64,000 bases of DNA from Puccinia triticina (lineage: Eukaryota > Basidiomycota > Pucciniomycetes > Pucciniales > Pucciniaceae). The position numbers and the translations under genes are program-made. Below, piece by piece: positions 31,210-43,370 of the stretch. Under the pieces are notes generated by a model that was given only the letters and a program-made list of their open reading frames with translations, did no database searches and was not told where the DNA came from. How positions within the stretch are numbered: the stretch's first letter is position 1; each line of letters starts with the position of its first letter. Where the stretch lies: assembly GCF_026914185.1 (NCBI RefSeq), contig NC_070568.1, positions 6,221,501 through 6,285,500 of the forward strand, in the 5' to 3' direction.

Positions 31210-33565
31210 TTTACAGTGGAGGGAAAAGGGAAAGTCTGGACCAAATACAGGTCTATTTGGGATCCTGTGCTCCTTCTTGTGAAACCCCCAAGGCAGGGGG
31301 TTCAGAAAGGTGGCTTTGAATTCAATTTGAGAATTCATAAGAAGCCTTCTAATACTATCATTCCATTTTATCCATTCTGTATTCCTTTTCATCACATTTC
31401 ATTCAAAAAAATATTCAGAACCATCTGATCATTAACTTTCCCCATTATTTGTAGAGATCCACTCATATTTGTGCAATCTTATTCTTCTTGCTTAAATTTT
31501 CCTATTCCTTTATGCATGATTGACATGGCATTTATATATTTTATATATTTTTTACTTTTTTATCTTGTTAATAATTTTTATCACATCTAAGATCTTTGTT
31601 ACTACTGAGTTAAAACTGGCAGATGGGAGTGGGGGTGGTTTTACATTTGACTAGAAGCCAAGACGGCTTTGCTACTGCAAATCCAAAGTTCATTTTCTCT
31701 GCCAACTGTGTTTAATTCCTACATTAAGTTAAAAATCTAAGTAGCATAATACAATACAACTTAAAGTTAAAATGGCATTTGACCAGGATCACACAAGCAA
31801 GTATCAACTCCTCTACAAGGTTTCCAAAGTTTAACCTGACAATTCCTGGCCAATATGGGCAGTAAACCTATGCTTTCTACCAACACACCAGTGGCCACCA
31901 AATCCCAAACTGATGATTTACACGTAGTATACTCAGTGAACGTTCTTGAAAACAACTCAGAATTGTGGGATTTATCATTTTGAAGTTGGCTTGGTGAGGA
32001 AGGCAGGCAAAGAGGGGAGGATCAGCAGGAAGGAGCCCAAACAGAGCTTGTGCTTGAGCTTCTTGCAAGCCATATGCTATGTAGAAAAATTTATGTTTGA
32101 GTGGTGTGAAACCCCCAAAAAATTAGGATAGAGATGTGGGAGGGGAAATAGTCAAATATACTACTAATAATGTAGAAGAGGCTACAGGTGCTGGTGAGGC
32201 TGCCCTATTGACTAATGCTGATGTAGAGAGGGTTAAAATAAGAAAAAGAAAAGGTGTGGTTGAAGATATCTTTGACTTATGTGGCTTTAAAACTAGTTAA
32301 AGGCAAAGAGATATAACATATCTCTATATGCTGGTAGATATATTTCTTGATAAAAAGGAAATAGTTGTCCTAGGTGGAGGAGGCAAGTACCATAGGCACC
32401 TGGGGTGGTCAATTTAATCCTGTGGGTGGTCAAGGATCAATCAAGGTTTGTGCATTGACATTATGGAGCTCCTACAGTGTCAGACTGTAGGTAGAACAGT
32501 GAGGGGAAAGTGCTTTATAGCTGACCTTGCAAGTGTTATTTCACAAGCTTTTTTCATGATTTTATTTTACATGTGTTTTGAATCAAAAAAATCAGCCCTG
32601 CAAAATAATCCTTGTCACTTTGTCAAGGATATTTTTGAGCAGGATAGTCACAGTCAATGTCATGGCAACAAAATTTGTACATTGAAGTTCACATCCAGAG
32701 TTGTGATCAAGATGAATCAAACAAAACATGTTAACAGAGATATTTTTATCTGCTGAAATTGAGTTTAAGATCATTTTGCAACAACTTCACCTACAGCTAC
32801 CCTTGTACGGGGAAGAAACTTGAAGAAAGAGTTACAACTGACATTGAAACCAAATCAGACCATTTGACTGATAAAATTACGGTCTCTAAAGACTTCCACA
32901 CATTCCCCCCTGGTGCTTCCTGGACAATTCAAACAACTGTTCCTTTTTTGCTTGTTGCTGTGGCACAGCTGGAGGGTCATCCATAGGGCCTTTGGGCCTT
33001 TGGGGATTTTTCAAATGGATGTGTGTGTTGTGTAAATTTTTTCTGCTTTGTGTTAAAAAAGACACCCCAAAACTTAGATCTGGGGTTCCACATTTGTGTG
33101 GATGTAATAAACCTGGATTTGGGGCATCACCAATAGAACTTCAGAATATCCAAAGGTTGTGTTGAGGCTGTCGGAGCCAGGTTGGCTGAGCACAACCCAG
33201 TTTCTGAAAAAAAAAAGATTGGGGACGCGAGGGAATTGGTCTAAACGCTGTGAAGCAAAACAGGAGCTGATTGTAGAGGAGCCAGATCGGAAAAGACGCG
33301 TTTGTCTCTGCACTGCTGGGCTCCTCTACTCTAGGAGGGCCTGAACGGAGACGCGGGGGGGTTGGGTTGGGGCATTGGGGCCGACCCGGTCGACCCGCCG
33401 ACTGTGTACCACCACTCCAGAGTCCACCGCACCATCTGCAAACTTGAAAACTTGAGCAGCACGACCACCAGCGCCTACCTACATAGATCGAACCAGCTTG
33501 TTGGACCGGGACGATCGCCGCCGTCAAAAAAAACATAACAGGATCCGGCGAGAGTTACATGAGTG
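31210..33565. other. Intergenic with decayed coding fragments; no gene seen
   Basis: Plus-strand stretches near 32150-32300 (ALLTNADVERVKIRKRKG) and 32450-32760 look coding-like but are broken by stops. They are probably transposon debris. At about 33273-33331 a palindrome of GTAGAGGAGCC/GGCTCCTCTAC is present. Confidence 0.35.
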
Positions 33566-34764
33566 ATGGCGCCGGCCGGACAGACTAAGCCGACGAGCGA
33601 GAGCGCTTTCCGGGCCAACATGAGCGGCTTCAAGTGGGCACGAGGTGTAAGAAACTTGCTCTCTTTCTGGATTTCAAACCAACCGGGAAAAGTAGTCTAC
33701 AGATATTGACATCTACTCGTCCCCACCAGATCACAGACGACTCATCAAATCTTCAGCCCTCCTCGTCGTCGTCTTCTGGACCTGGATCGAACCCGTTCTC
33801 GAGATTCACAAGTTCGATCTCTGGATACGTGCCTCTGCGAAGTAACGAGCGGAGTAATGAAGAAGAGGCGTCAGCCCTCCTCCCTTCAAAAAAAAAACAA
33901 TACCTTCATGGTTGAAGAACACTGATTATTTTTGATGGACTCGTCGATCACAGTTATTACGCTCTTTCGAGATGGGAACGGACGATTGGGTTTTTGATGT
34001 GCACGACGGGAGCGATGATTTGCTTCATAATTTCGTTTTTCACCTTACCATTACTAGCCGTTTTGAGTCGCCAAATCTTCCATCCATCCATTCTCAATCC
34101 CACCCAATCATTTTCCGGACTCAAGACAGAAGAATACGAACTGACAACCTACATGTTGTTTTTCAAAAAAAAAAAATGGAGTTAGATCAAGCCCCGGAAA
34201 TTCGCCGTCTCTTTCTCCCTAGGCTCGATCCTCTTCATGATCGGCTTCATGGTCCTCCAAGGACCCGTCCAACACCTCAAACACATCTTCTCAAGAGACC
34301 GACTACCCTTCACGGTCTCTTATCTAATTAGTCTATCTGGCACTCTATACTTTGCGATCGGAGTCCGTCCCTTCTACTTCAAAATTCCCTCCCCCCAAAA
34401 AAATACCATCCATTAACTGTCATCAAGCTAATCCTCCTTGTTCTTTCCTCATCGCCCATCAAAATTTATCAGCTTCACTCGTACTTAGGAACACTGATAT
34501 CTGGACTAATTCAAGTAGTCGTGCTAATCGTCTATTTTGTCGCGTATTTCGTACGTCATCTATCCAGGCTTCCATTTCCATATCCAAAAACGGACTTCGC
34601 CCCAAACCAACAGCTCTAAATTTCCTTAACACCTGATCTTTACTCACGATTCATTGACCCCTTATTGTTATTTTGGTACATTCCTATAGCCCGGCGGCTT
34701 GACGACCTTGAGGTTCATGGGAAGTATCGGGATGAGAGGAGCTTCAAGCTACTTGCCGGTCTGA
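33566..34764 (+). CDS. sft2: Vesicle transport protein Sft2
   Basis: The model starts MAPAGQTKPTSESAFRANMS and splices into a Ser-rich segment with GYVPLRSNERSNEEE. Next come YYALSRWERTIGFLMCTTGA and IISFFTLPLLAV (TM1-2). KFAVSFSLGSILFMIGFMVL and LPFTVSYLISLSGTLYFAIG (TM3) follow, then GTLISGLIQVVVLIVYFVAY (TM4). It ends PGGLTTLRFMGSIGMRG to SSYLPV, with the stop at 34762-34764. The four membrane segments, FSRDRLPFTVSY and the FPGG motif are family hallmarks. Sft2 acts with Got1 in fusion of retrograde vesicles with the Golgi. Five introns are implied; exact borders of the small first introns are approximate. Confidence 0.88.
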
Positions 34765-35108
34765 AAGCTGCTCGTTCGACAAAAAAAATGTATCATGTAA
34801 TAAAAAAAAAAAAAAACTTAAACGATGTTTTCTCTTTGCATTCAAAAATTCAACAAAGGATCATTGGAAGACAAAAAATGGGCCATTTTAGTGGGTCCAC
34901 CCAATTCTGCAAGAGTTATTTCTGATTCCTTGCGGAGATGAGACATTATTTTGCCTACTGCATAAATGGGTTGCACAAAGAACCATTGCCTTTGGCCGCC
35001 AAACTTGTTGATAACTACCCCGTGATGAGACGATGCCAACAAATAATGAATCAATTGAAGCTTCAATCGATGTAGGCGAATTTGACATGGGTATTGGGGA
35101 TGATCAAA

Positions 35109-36705
35109 CTAGGATCTGTGGGGAGATGAAGCGTTAGTCCCGAGGGGAGATGAAGCGATAGTCCCGTTCGCAGATTTCGTTCTAGCTTTCGGTTTTTCCA
35201 TTAGGAAGCGCTTGAGACTAGACATGGGAAACTTTGTGCGACAAGTCGAGCAGACTGGAGTAGGAGTACAAAATACTGTTGTTTGTTTGTTTGTTTGTTT
35301 GTTTTTGGTGGAGCGATGGTGGGAATCGTCAATTTTGGGTGCCGGCAGGGGTGTGAGGAGGATGGTGTGCTGAGAACAGATAAGGTAGAAGGGACTGACT
35401 AGAAAGGCATACTGAGCATACATATCCCACATCGATAATCTCACGATGACAGAAACAAGCAGCTCGGAAATCGACCTCCTCATGTCTCGGTAAGTTGAGG
35501 AATTTGCGGGCGGCCAAGCCAGGCAAAAAGATCATCTAGAAAGTTAAGCAAAGTGAGGAAAAAGTCGCTGGGGGAAGTTGAGGTGGCAAGCAGGAGGAAC
35601 AGACTGTTAGGTATTGGAGGATCGCTTTAGGTTTCTCGACTTGGTAGTAAATTCCATCGGTTAGATGGGCTGCTTGTTGTAAGAAGACCGCGTTTTCCTT
35701 CGAGATCTTACAGACGTCGATCGGGATTGTCTAGGGAGAAGGGTCGGGAGAAAGCGAGAGATGGAGGTGAGTGAGAGAATAAAAAAGAATTGAGGGACGG
35801 GAACCACTGACGGCCTTCTGGGCTGAGAAGATGCAATTCATCATGGGGATGTACTGTCCAGGCGCGTCGGGAGAGACGCTGAGGATCAAGATCCTAGCCT
35901 TGAGAGAATCCTTCTTATTCTCGTTATCCCGAGCAAGCCGATTGATATCTAAATCCTGATCGGAAACAGGCGCGACGTTTAAGAGGAGCGCTCTAGTTCG
36001 AGAATCAGAGAGACAGGGAGAGAAGACTGAGCCGCTCACGCACGACAGAGTGATTTGGCAAGCGCCCTGACGATCCCCGGTTGTTCTGTTATGACGAGAA
36101 AGAAGAAAAGATCGGCTGAGGATTGAGAACACAAGAAGCTGGCTGTTTGTCAAGGCTCACTTCCGGCGATCGAATCGGATTGGGTTAGACTGGCGAGGTG
36201 CTTGACCCCGTTAGCGACCGAGTCGTTGAGGATCCGGAAGCTCTGGTAGGTGTTTGCATCGCGTGAGCCGGCGGGTTGCTTGGAAGATTTAGTGATCGGC
36301 TTCGCTTGGAGTGAAGAGTAGAGTAGTTCACTGCGAAAAAGCAAAACAATCCCGAGTGAGATGAGGAGGGCAGGCTTTATTTTTGGAGTGTATTTGTTTG
36401 TTTTACCTTGATCCAAGAGTTGCACCATAGACTGCGATCGCATTCTCGTGCCTCAATGCCAGATGAGAGTTTGCAAAGATCAGGAAGCTTTCGATGACTG
36501 AGACCAGACTGGCTGCCGAGGATGTCTCCTCTGGTGGGTGTCCACCCAGTTGGCTGTGGGATTCCAGGTCGGCCCATGCTAAGGGGTTCAGGTCGAGCTG
36601 CGAAGAAGCTTCCTCGGGAGTCAGCCCAGAGTATGCGTCCCCTGCTGGGGAGAGTGGATAGCTTACGATGACTGTGAGTAGGTCTGCTGGGTCGTTGGTG
36701 CTCAT
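35109..36705 (-). CDS. tfb4: TFIIH subunit Tfb4 (p34)
   Basis: The ATG at 36705 gives [13 protein letters not shown], joined to [18 protein letters not shown] after an intron at about 36603-36667. [20 protein letters not shown] follows, then [11 protein letters not shown]. Later come [20 protein letters not shown] and [36 protein letters not shown], and [20 protein letters not shown]. The C-terminal C4 zinc finger reads [14 protein letters not shown] and [10 protein letters not shown]. These are the vWA-like domain and zinc finger of Tfb4/GTF2H3, a core TFIIH subunit in transcription initiation and nucleotide-excision repair. It converges with sft2 and diverges from the BAP31-like gene, whose ATG is only 185 bp away. 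Confidence 0.92.
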
Positions 36706-36890
36706 TTTTTTGGCTGCTCCACCGAAAATCTCTGGAAATGGATTAAGCTGCAACCCGGTCCCCCGGGGGGCACAGCCCACCTTCCGGGGAACACCACACC
36801 CGATGACGCTCACTCCAGCAGTTTCACCTTCCAACTCACCAGAAACAAGGCAGAACTTCGAATTCCAGCCTCCAGAATCAGATCGACACG
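36706..36890. promoter_or_regulatory. Bidirectional promoter region, tfb4 / BAP31-like gene
   Basis: Both flanking genes start at the edges of this 185-bp gap and face outward, so it must serve both. No TATA box is obvious. Confidence 0.55.
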
Positions 36891-37936
36891 ATGGCGGTAA
36901 GCGCATCTCTGCTCCTGGCCAGTGTCCGATCCGTAGAGGGCTGACGACCAACGATGGGTTTTATTTCTTGCAGCTCTACAATTGGATGGTCTTTTCGCTC
37001 CTGATCGTCGAGATCGTCACCTTCATCATCCTCGTTGTCAGTATCTCCCAAGACGTCCAATCTGATTTCCTGGCCACCATCATGACGAGTGATTCATTTT
37101 ACCCGCCGCTGATCGGTCTATGTATTCATAGATGCCCCTACCTTTCACCTGGCGCCGAGTCCTCTTCCGATTCCTTGCCACTTCTCCACTGGTCGCCAAG
37201 CTCCAATACGCTCTCAAGATCCTCTTCATCTTTGTCACCGTCAGTTAATTTTACTTGCGTCCCTAATAGATCTACTGCAGGACTGACCCTCCATTTCTTC
37301 TGGGGTGTGATGATCAGGTCTTGTTTGTGGATTCGGTGCAGAGGATGATGAAGATCCATCACGAGGGTGAGGCGGCTAAGGAGCAGGGTGCTGGTGTCGG
37401 GCGAGACTTACGGAGCGAGACGGATTGGAGGAGCCGTAAATTTCTAAGGTGAGCATTGCCATCTTGGCTGAGCATGCAGACGATGATCACCAATCTGATT
37501 CGCTGGGATGGCTTTTTATTTATTTATTTAGCGAGAGGGACATGTACATGCGAGGCTTTACCTTGTTCCTGTCACTGATCCTCTCCCGCACGTTCGCCCT
37601 CATCCTCGACCTGATCAAAGCTCAAGAAGACCTCGCCACGCTCAAGAAACAGGTAGATCCCCCCTCCAGCCCTCTTTCTGATCGGTTTGGCTGTCTCTGA
37701 ATCCAGTCTGGCCCGCTCCACAGGCCGCTGGACAATCGCGCGAGAAGGGATTCTCGGAGGAGGTAGAGAAAAAGTACAAGCAACAGATCAAAGACCTCCA
37801 AGGAGAACTCGACGTGAGCTGTCCTCCTGATAACTTATCCTCACCCAGCCCTGAACTGACGATATCTTTCCCCTCCCCCGTTCAGACCTTGGCCAAACGG
37901 GTCGATGGGCCGGGCGCAAACAAAAAATCAAGCTGA
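36891..37936 (+). CDS. BAP31/Yet3-like ER membrane protein
   Basis: ATGGCG splices to LYNWMVFSLLIVEIVTFIIL (TM1). Next are MPLPFTWRRVLFRFLATSP and LQYALKILFIFVT (TM2), then VLFVDSVQRMMKIHHEGE. SERDMYMRGFTLFLSLILSR and TFALILDLIKAQEDL (TM3) follow. A charged coiled coil (EEVEKKYKQQIKDLQGELD) comes next and the protein ends ANKKSS, a KKxx ER-retrieval signal. The order of three membrane segments, coiled coil and KKxx is that of the BAP31/Yet family, which escorts membrane proteins out of the ER. Six introns are implied and phases agree. Confidence 0.9.
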
Positions 37937-38579
37937 TTGTGACGATCAGACAAATCTCAGCCGAATCCCTCCGTTGGCTTGATTGCAGTAATGTAGCACG
38001 CTCAATGATTTCTCTTCAAAATAAATGAAAAACATATATATCAATTGCAATCTTAACCCTTCTCCGCTGCGTGCTTCTCCACAAGTGCTTATTGAGGTGG
38101 TAGTGGCTGGGACACATCCCCCCAAGTATCTCTGAGAGTACTCCTGGATGTTTCTCCGGGCTAAGAAATGGTCTTGCCTGAGCCTCAACACGCCACACTG
38201 AGCGGCAGTCAGTGCTTGGTCTGGGGTGGAGCTCATGGGAATGCAGGCCTCTTTCCAGACCGTCATCAGTTAAATCTGCAGCCCCAGTGGCTCCAGATCT
38301 GGTTCTGCATGGTCCAGACCAACCGACCAAGGTTTTGGACGATCGTTCTGAAACTTTCAGCCGGCTGTGCCCTGACCGTTACGGAATTCTTGGCTGGAAG
38401 TGGACATGTGCAATTTGCAGATCGAAGGCTTAGTAAACCCGCACGATGATTGCCAGTCGTCACCCCCGATGACGTCACTGCCGGAGGTGATGTCATCTTC
38501 TCTTTAAAAGACCGACTCGACCACCAAAAAAACCCACACCCAACATCATCCGCAACATAAAATACTTAATCCTATCAGC
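37937..38579. other. Intergenic region upstream of the small mitochondrial gene
   Basis: No gene is supported between the BAP31-like stop and the next ATG. The last ~110 bp carry the promoter signals listed separately. Confidence 0.5.
38470..38510 (+). promoter_or_regulatory. CRE-like and TATA-like promoter signals
   Basis: TGACGTCA, the palindromic CREB/ATF-type site, lies at 38470-38477. A half-site-like TGATGTCATC follows at about 38488. A TATA-like TCTTTAAAAG lies at 38501-38510, 70 bp before the ATG at 38580. The function is inferred from motif and position. Confidence 0.5.
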
Positions 38580-39052
38580 ATGTTCGCCAACCACCGCTCG
38601 CTCGGAAGACTCGCCCTCCGCACTCCTGCTGCCGTGGCCACTGCGCATGGCGCCCGTCGAGCGATCCATGCCGGACGAGTGGCCTATCTCCCCACCGGGC
38701 AACACGTGGCTGCCGATGGCGAAGGTAAGCTCCCCTGCCCGCTTGGAACTGGATTGAACCCGAACATTCGAGCAGATACCTGATGACCACCAAACTATGC
38801 ACCTTGCAGAGCTCAAGGCGGAACACGATAAGCATATGAAGAGCGGGAACAAGGACTGGAATGAAAAGGTATGTTTCTCGCTATCAACAGCCGACTTAGA
38901 GCCAGAGAACGAAGGCTGAAGTGGTTGTTGCATGGGTAACCGCATAGTTGGCTACCCATTCCGAAGCCGGTATCCGTGCCGAAAAAGACACCCGCAGTGC
39001 CGCTGCATTGCAAAAGGACACCGTCAAAGACTCCAGCCATGGACGCAACTAG
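38580..39052 (+). CDS. Small mitochondrial protein (three exons)
   Basis: The N-terminus MFANHRSLGRLALRTPAAVA is Arg/Ala-rich and free of acidic residues, a good mitochondrial presequence. After two GT-AG introns the rest reads LKAEHDKHMKSGNKDWNEK and LATHSEAGIRAEKDTRSAAA, ending SSHGRN. The LATxSEAxxxAEKD block resembles a motif seen in many small uncharacterised fungal mitochondrial proteins. The total length is about 110 residues. The function is unknown. Confidence 0.72.
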
Positions 39053-39360
39053 AAGAGCCCAGCTTGCTATCGAGGCTAACTTGTCAATGATCTGATACAC
39101 TCACTCTGATTCGCCCTCCATCGAGCTGCGAGAGCCTCGAACTTAACTACTTCGTACTAAAACACACTTCGCTGTTCTGTGTCCAAAGATTACATGCATC
39201 CATGTTACTTACATCTAAATGATTTCAAAAGCAATCCAGCAACCTGCTCAAGCGTTGCTATCAATGTCTCTCCAGTATGACTGGGCGACATCAGCCACCA
39301 AAATGACCTATATGCGCCCATGATAAGTTACACTATCCAGGTCCCTTAGATTTCATTTAG
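39053..39360. other. Intergenic, no gene seen
   Basis: This is the 3' flank of the small mitochondrial gene. No reading frame or repeat is recognised. Confidence 0.4.
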
Positions 39361-39682
39361 TTATCCAGTCCTATGTGGTGTGAAAAACAACATAAATAGA
39401 ATCTGTGGGTGTCAAAAGAAAGCTTGAATGTTTCCTAAAAGGAATTCTTCCACAAAACTCCTGTTTTTGATTTTGAAACACCACTTTTGTCATCAAAAAT
39501 TAGTTATCTAGCCTAAGCTACCCAGATAGTCATTTTTGGTCTTAAAAATGATATTTCAACATGAAAAATAGCAGTTTCTTGGAGCAAATTAGGGCTCATC
39601 TTGTCAAGCAACCTTCAAGCTTTCTTATGACACCCACAGATTCTATTCATGCTGTATTTCATACCACATAGGACCTGATAAA
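39361..39682. mobile_element. TIR MITE, about 320 bp
   Basis: The left arm has CCTATGTGGTGTGAAA and later AATCTGTGGGTGTCA, AAGAAAGCTTGAA. The right arm carries these in inverse order and orientation (TTCAAGCTTTCTT, TGACACCCACAGATT, CATACCACATAGG). The arms are about 70 bp with scattered mismatches. The target duplication is not clear. Confidence 0.6.
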
Positions 39683-39729
39683 TAAATGACATCCAAGCAA
39701 CATTGATAGCATAACTTCCCATTGTTCCT

Positions 39730-40758
39730 CCTAGCTCAGCAGACCCAACCCCAACTGACTTTCTCTCTGAGCTAGGTGAGCTTTCCAATCTTTTCTCTTT
39801 CCCTCTTTCTATTTTGTCTAGTCTTCTATATAGCAGGGAACCAAAACTAACTAACTGTTGTTAACTCTATGTTGTAAAAGTGTGTATGTATTTGGTAAGT
39901 TTAGTTTATGAGTCTGTTGAGCGAGGCTACCAGACAAATATTGATAATGATGTGTATGTATAAAGATGATAAGATAATGAGATGATAATTGAGAATATAT
40001 AATGTGAGTGAGTGTGAGTGAGTGTGAGTGAGTGTGAGTGAGTATGAGTGAGTGTGAGTGAGTATGAGTGAGTGTGAGTGAGTGTGAGTGAGTATGAGTG
40101 AGTATGAGTGAGTGTGAGTGGTACAAGAGGGGCAAAGAGAGCCCAGTATTTATAGTAAACAAATGCTGCTGAGGAATTACTCCTCAGCGTACTTTCTTAT
40201 TAGAAAGTCCTCATCAAAAGGACAGGAGAGAAAAGTAGCTATACTTTTCTCCTCCTTGCAGGAATGCTTCATTCCCATGGAAATTCCTCATCAAAAGGAC
40301 AGGAAGAAAAGTAGTTATACTTTTCTCCTCCTTGCAGGAATGCTCCACTCCTCTGGTGCATTTCTTTTCTTATTGCTTTCTGCACTGTGATGAGCAGCTG
40401 TAGCAAGGGACAGCTGAGCATGCTTGTCAGCAGGAAGCTGAGCATACTTGGCAGCAGGAAGCTGAGGATACTTGTCAGTAGAAACTTCAGCAGTGAGAGC
40501 ACTGCTGATCCTTTTCCCTTCTACAGGGATTACACCTTCAACAACTGTCTCTCCAAGCTAGGCCTATATTGTAATTCATCCCAACCATTAGCTTCAGAAA
40601 TTGATCTCCACTGTTCCGTTTTTACTAAAAGTCAAATCAATTTTCTAGGTAGTTGTGTGGCTCTGTCTAGATAAAACAGAAATAAGTAGAGAGAACAGAA
40701 TGGACAGCTGAACTAGCTCAGAGAGAAATTCAGTTGAGGTAGGGCCTGCTGAGCTAGG
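39730..40758. mobile_element. TIR element, about 1.03 kb, with internal tandem repeats
   Basis: The left end CCTAGCTCAGCAG and the right end CTGCTGAGCTAGG start inverted repeats of about 100 bp (CTCTGAGCTAG and TTTTGTCTAG also pair with the right arm). Inside are a 10-bp GTGAGTGAGT minisatellite (40008-40120), two copies of a ~77-bp unit (about 40205-40355) and three 27-bp copies of a GCAGGAAGCTGAG unit (about 40400-40480). No transposase is present. Confidence 0.6.
40008..40120. repeat. 10-bp minisatellite
   Basis: About eleven copies of GTGAGTGAGT occur with occasional G-to-A changes, inside the 39730-40758 element. Confidence 0.85.
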
Positions 40759-41009
40759 AATTAAGGGGAGGAGGCATCTGATTTGGGTCTTGTGAAAGGT
40801 TTATGAAACCCAAGGTGCAGGGGTCTTACAACCTCTTGGGACAAAATAACCTGTAGGGCTCTAAGTCATCCCCAGGGGGAGGCACCCAGTAAACTTAGGC
40901 ACATTTTGCAGTTTGAAGTTGTTTTTCCAAAAAAACAAAAAAAAAGGAGGGGGGGGGGCAATGCACTTGTATTATTTTTTTTGAAACCTTGTAAATTTAA
41001 CTTGGGTAA

Positions 41010-41316
41010 CCCCTGTTATTGAATTTTACAAGGTGATTTTGCAAGCTGATTTACTATTTCAAGATTTGCCTTGTAAACTTCAAGTTTTTGCTGAAAATGT
41101 GCAATTTTGAAAGCTCATTTTCTTACAAGGTCACCCCTGTGAAATTACACATGGAAAATCTGAGGTGGAAATTTACAAGGTCTTTTTTGCAAGGACTTTC
41201 CATTACAAGGTCAAGATTTAGAAAACTCCTTGTAAAATTACACATCACCCCCTCAATGTGTAATTTTACAAGGCCTTGTACCTTGTAAAACACACCTTGT
41301 AAAATTCAATACCCCC
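41010..41316. mobile_element. Palindromic repeat with CTTGTAAAATT ends
   Basis: The left side reads TTATTGAATTTTACAAGGTG and the right side CACACCTTGTAAAATTCAAT in inverse. Several internal CCTTGTAAAATTACACAT words repeat the motif in both orientations. It is probably a MITE. Confidence 0.5.
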
Positions 41317-43370
41317 ATTTTCTTCTGGTCATTGGTGTTAGAATTTGAAACCAAATGTTGCCTTCTGAGGATGTGAGGAGAAGCTTTTGAAAGAGGAGCT
41401 TGAGGAAGCCTTTTTTAGATGTGTAGATTCTAAAACAATTGTGTCCTGTAGAGTTGAGACATGTAGTTCTCTTATCAAGTTGTTGTATTCATCTGTCACA
41501 AGTGTGAGAGGTGAGCTTGGTTTCTAGTCTTTTCTGATGTCATTGGTAATAAATTATTGAGTCAGAGGACATTATTTTGTTGACCACCCTCAAGAATTCA
41601 TCAAGAGAATCAAGTCCCCAGCTCCTCTTTCATCATGAGGAAGAGCAGCTTGCAATATCCTGGATCTACACAAGTGAACAACCCAAATTTGCCACAAACC
41701 AGTCAGGCAAGACATTCTTTTGCAAGATTGAGTCTCACTTCAACACCCACTTCAAGGCTCACTATTGGGAAAGACAAGGATATTGAAAACAACAATACAA
41801 AAGAAGTCCTGATGATTATGAGTTGTGATCTTGTGCTTTATAGTATTGTTTGATGGCTCAAGAATGATCCCGCTGTCTTGCATCTATCATGCAATCAATT
41901 GGTCTCTCTCTCTCTCCTCTCTTGTATCTATCTTGTGATTGATTGATTGATCTCTCTCCTCTCTTGTTGATTGATCTCTCTCTCCTTTGTAGTTTGGCTT
42001 CTCTCTTTGCTTGCAACAATTCAATTCATGTGTAACCAATAACTACTACACAAGAAATGAATGAGATAACAATGAAACCAAGAGAGAAAGGAGATAAAAA
42101 TAAAAATAAATGAGACTGGCAATGAAAGCTAATTAATCCATCTCATTGCCACTTAGCAACCAATTATATATCTTGAGGTCTTCACGCAACCCTGCAATGC
42201 AATTGTGGAGAACAATCTCCCTGGGTTTGGGGATTGTATTTCTGGGTACAGATTGGGATGCTTGGAGTTCTAGGAGGGAACAAACGCATTCTTCCTCCTC
42301 AAGGTCCCAGATGTAATGAAGTAGGTGGTTGTTGGGATCCAATGTTGATGGTTTAAAGTTATGTTTCCAAGGGGACCAGATGGTACAAGGGTGGTGGCAG
42401 GCTTGGTATGTAAATATGTGTTAGCTATCAATTCAATACTGGCTGGCAAGGGTGGAAAATTTCTCTAGCTAAGCTACTGAGCCTCACAGGACTTTCTGGC
42501 TACCTAAAGATTTACCTAGACAGTGGTAGATGCTCTAACTCCTTTCAAGATGAATGATAAACCTGATGAATAATACAACTCTTGACAACAACAAAGACTG
42601 GTTTAGACTCTCACACACCTGTGATAACGCAGTAATGGTTTGGGTGAAGGACACACACAAAGAGGTTTTATATTAGTCTCTTTATTTACGGGTCTGAATA
42701 TATTGTTGTAAAAACGTATTCATATTTCATTTATACTACATTGATGCTAAACTTTAAAGATGAAATGATAACTTTGATGAATAATATGACTCTTGACAAC
42801 AACAAAGACTGGTTTAGACTCTCACACACCTAACAACAAAAACATAGAAAAAATATGAATAAATGTTAGAAATGACAAGGAAACAATGAGGATATGATTT
42901 GGAGTGATTAATGAGGCATACCTGCAATGACACAGGAATGGTTTGGGTGAAGGAAGCGCACAAAGAGGTTTTAGATCTGTAATGTGATAGGAAAGAAAGA
43001 TGAAGATGGAAAAAAAAGTGGAATGAGAACGGAATTGGTTTTTAATCCTGAAGTTATTTTGTTGTTGAATTGGATATTTGGGGGAGGAATCTTTTACTCA
43101 CTAGTCTCTTTCTTCACGGGTTTGATATTGTTGTAAACCCGTGAAGAAAAAGACCAGCAGCTTTGGTGTGGGTTGTGTCTGGTTTTGTCGTTGAGGGGTA
43201 AGATGGGTTATGTTTAGATACAGTTTGAATTGGATGTTTTTGCTGCATATTCAGATTTTGATGTTGAGTTTCAGTATTCTATGAATATGCATTTTCAACA
43301 GTATATGCTGCTGAGTTTGGAGGAAATCAATTAAAATAAAACTTATGACTCCCTTTTACTCTAATACTCA
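41317..43370. other. Intergenic with a direct duplication; no gene seen
   Basis: A block with CTCTTGACAACAACAAAG through GGTTTAGACTCTCACACACC occurs twice (about 42575-42690 and 42785-42990), with a shared AATGGTTTGGGTGAAGGA in each. TC-rich simple sequence is present near 41890-42000. No gene is supported. Confidence 0.45.

Noticed and set aside
40008..40120. Possible CRISPR-like array
   Set aside because: The units are contiguous with no unique spacers; this is a eukaryotic minisatellite.
39851..40162. SLTHTHSHS repeat protein on the minus strand
   Set aside because: It is a translation of the 10-bp minisatellite, not a gene.
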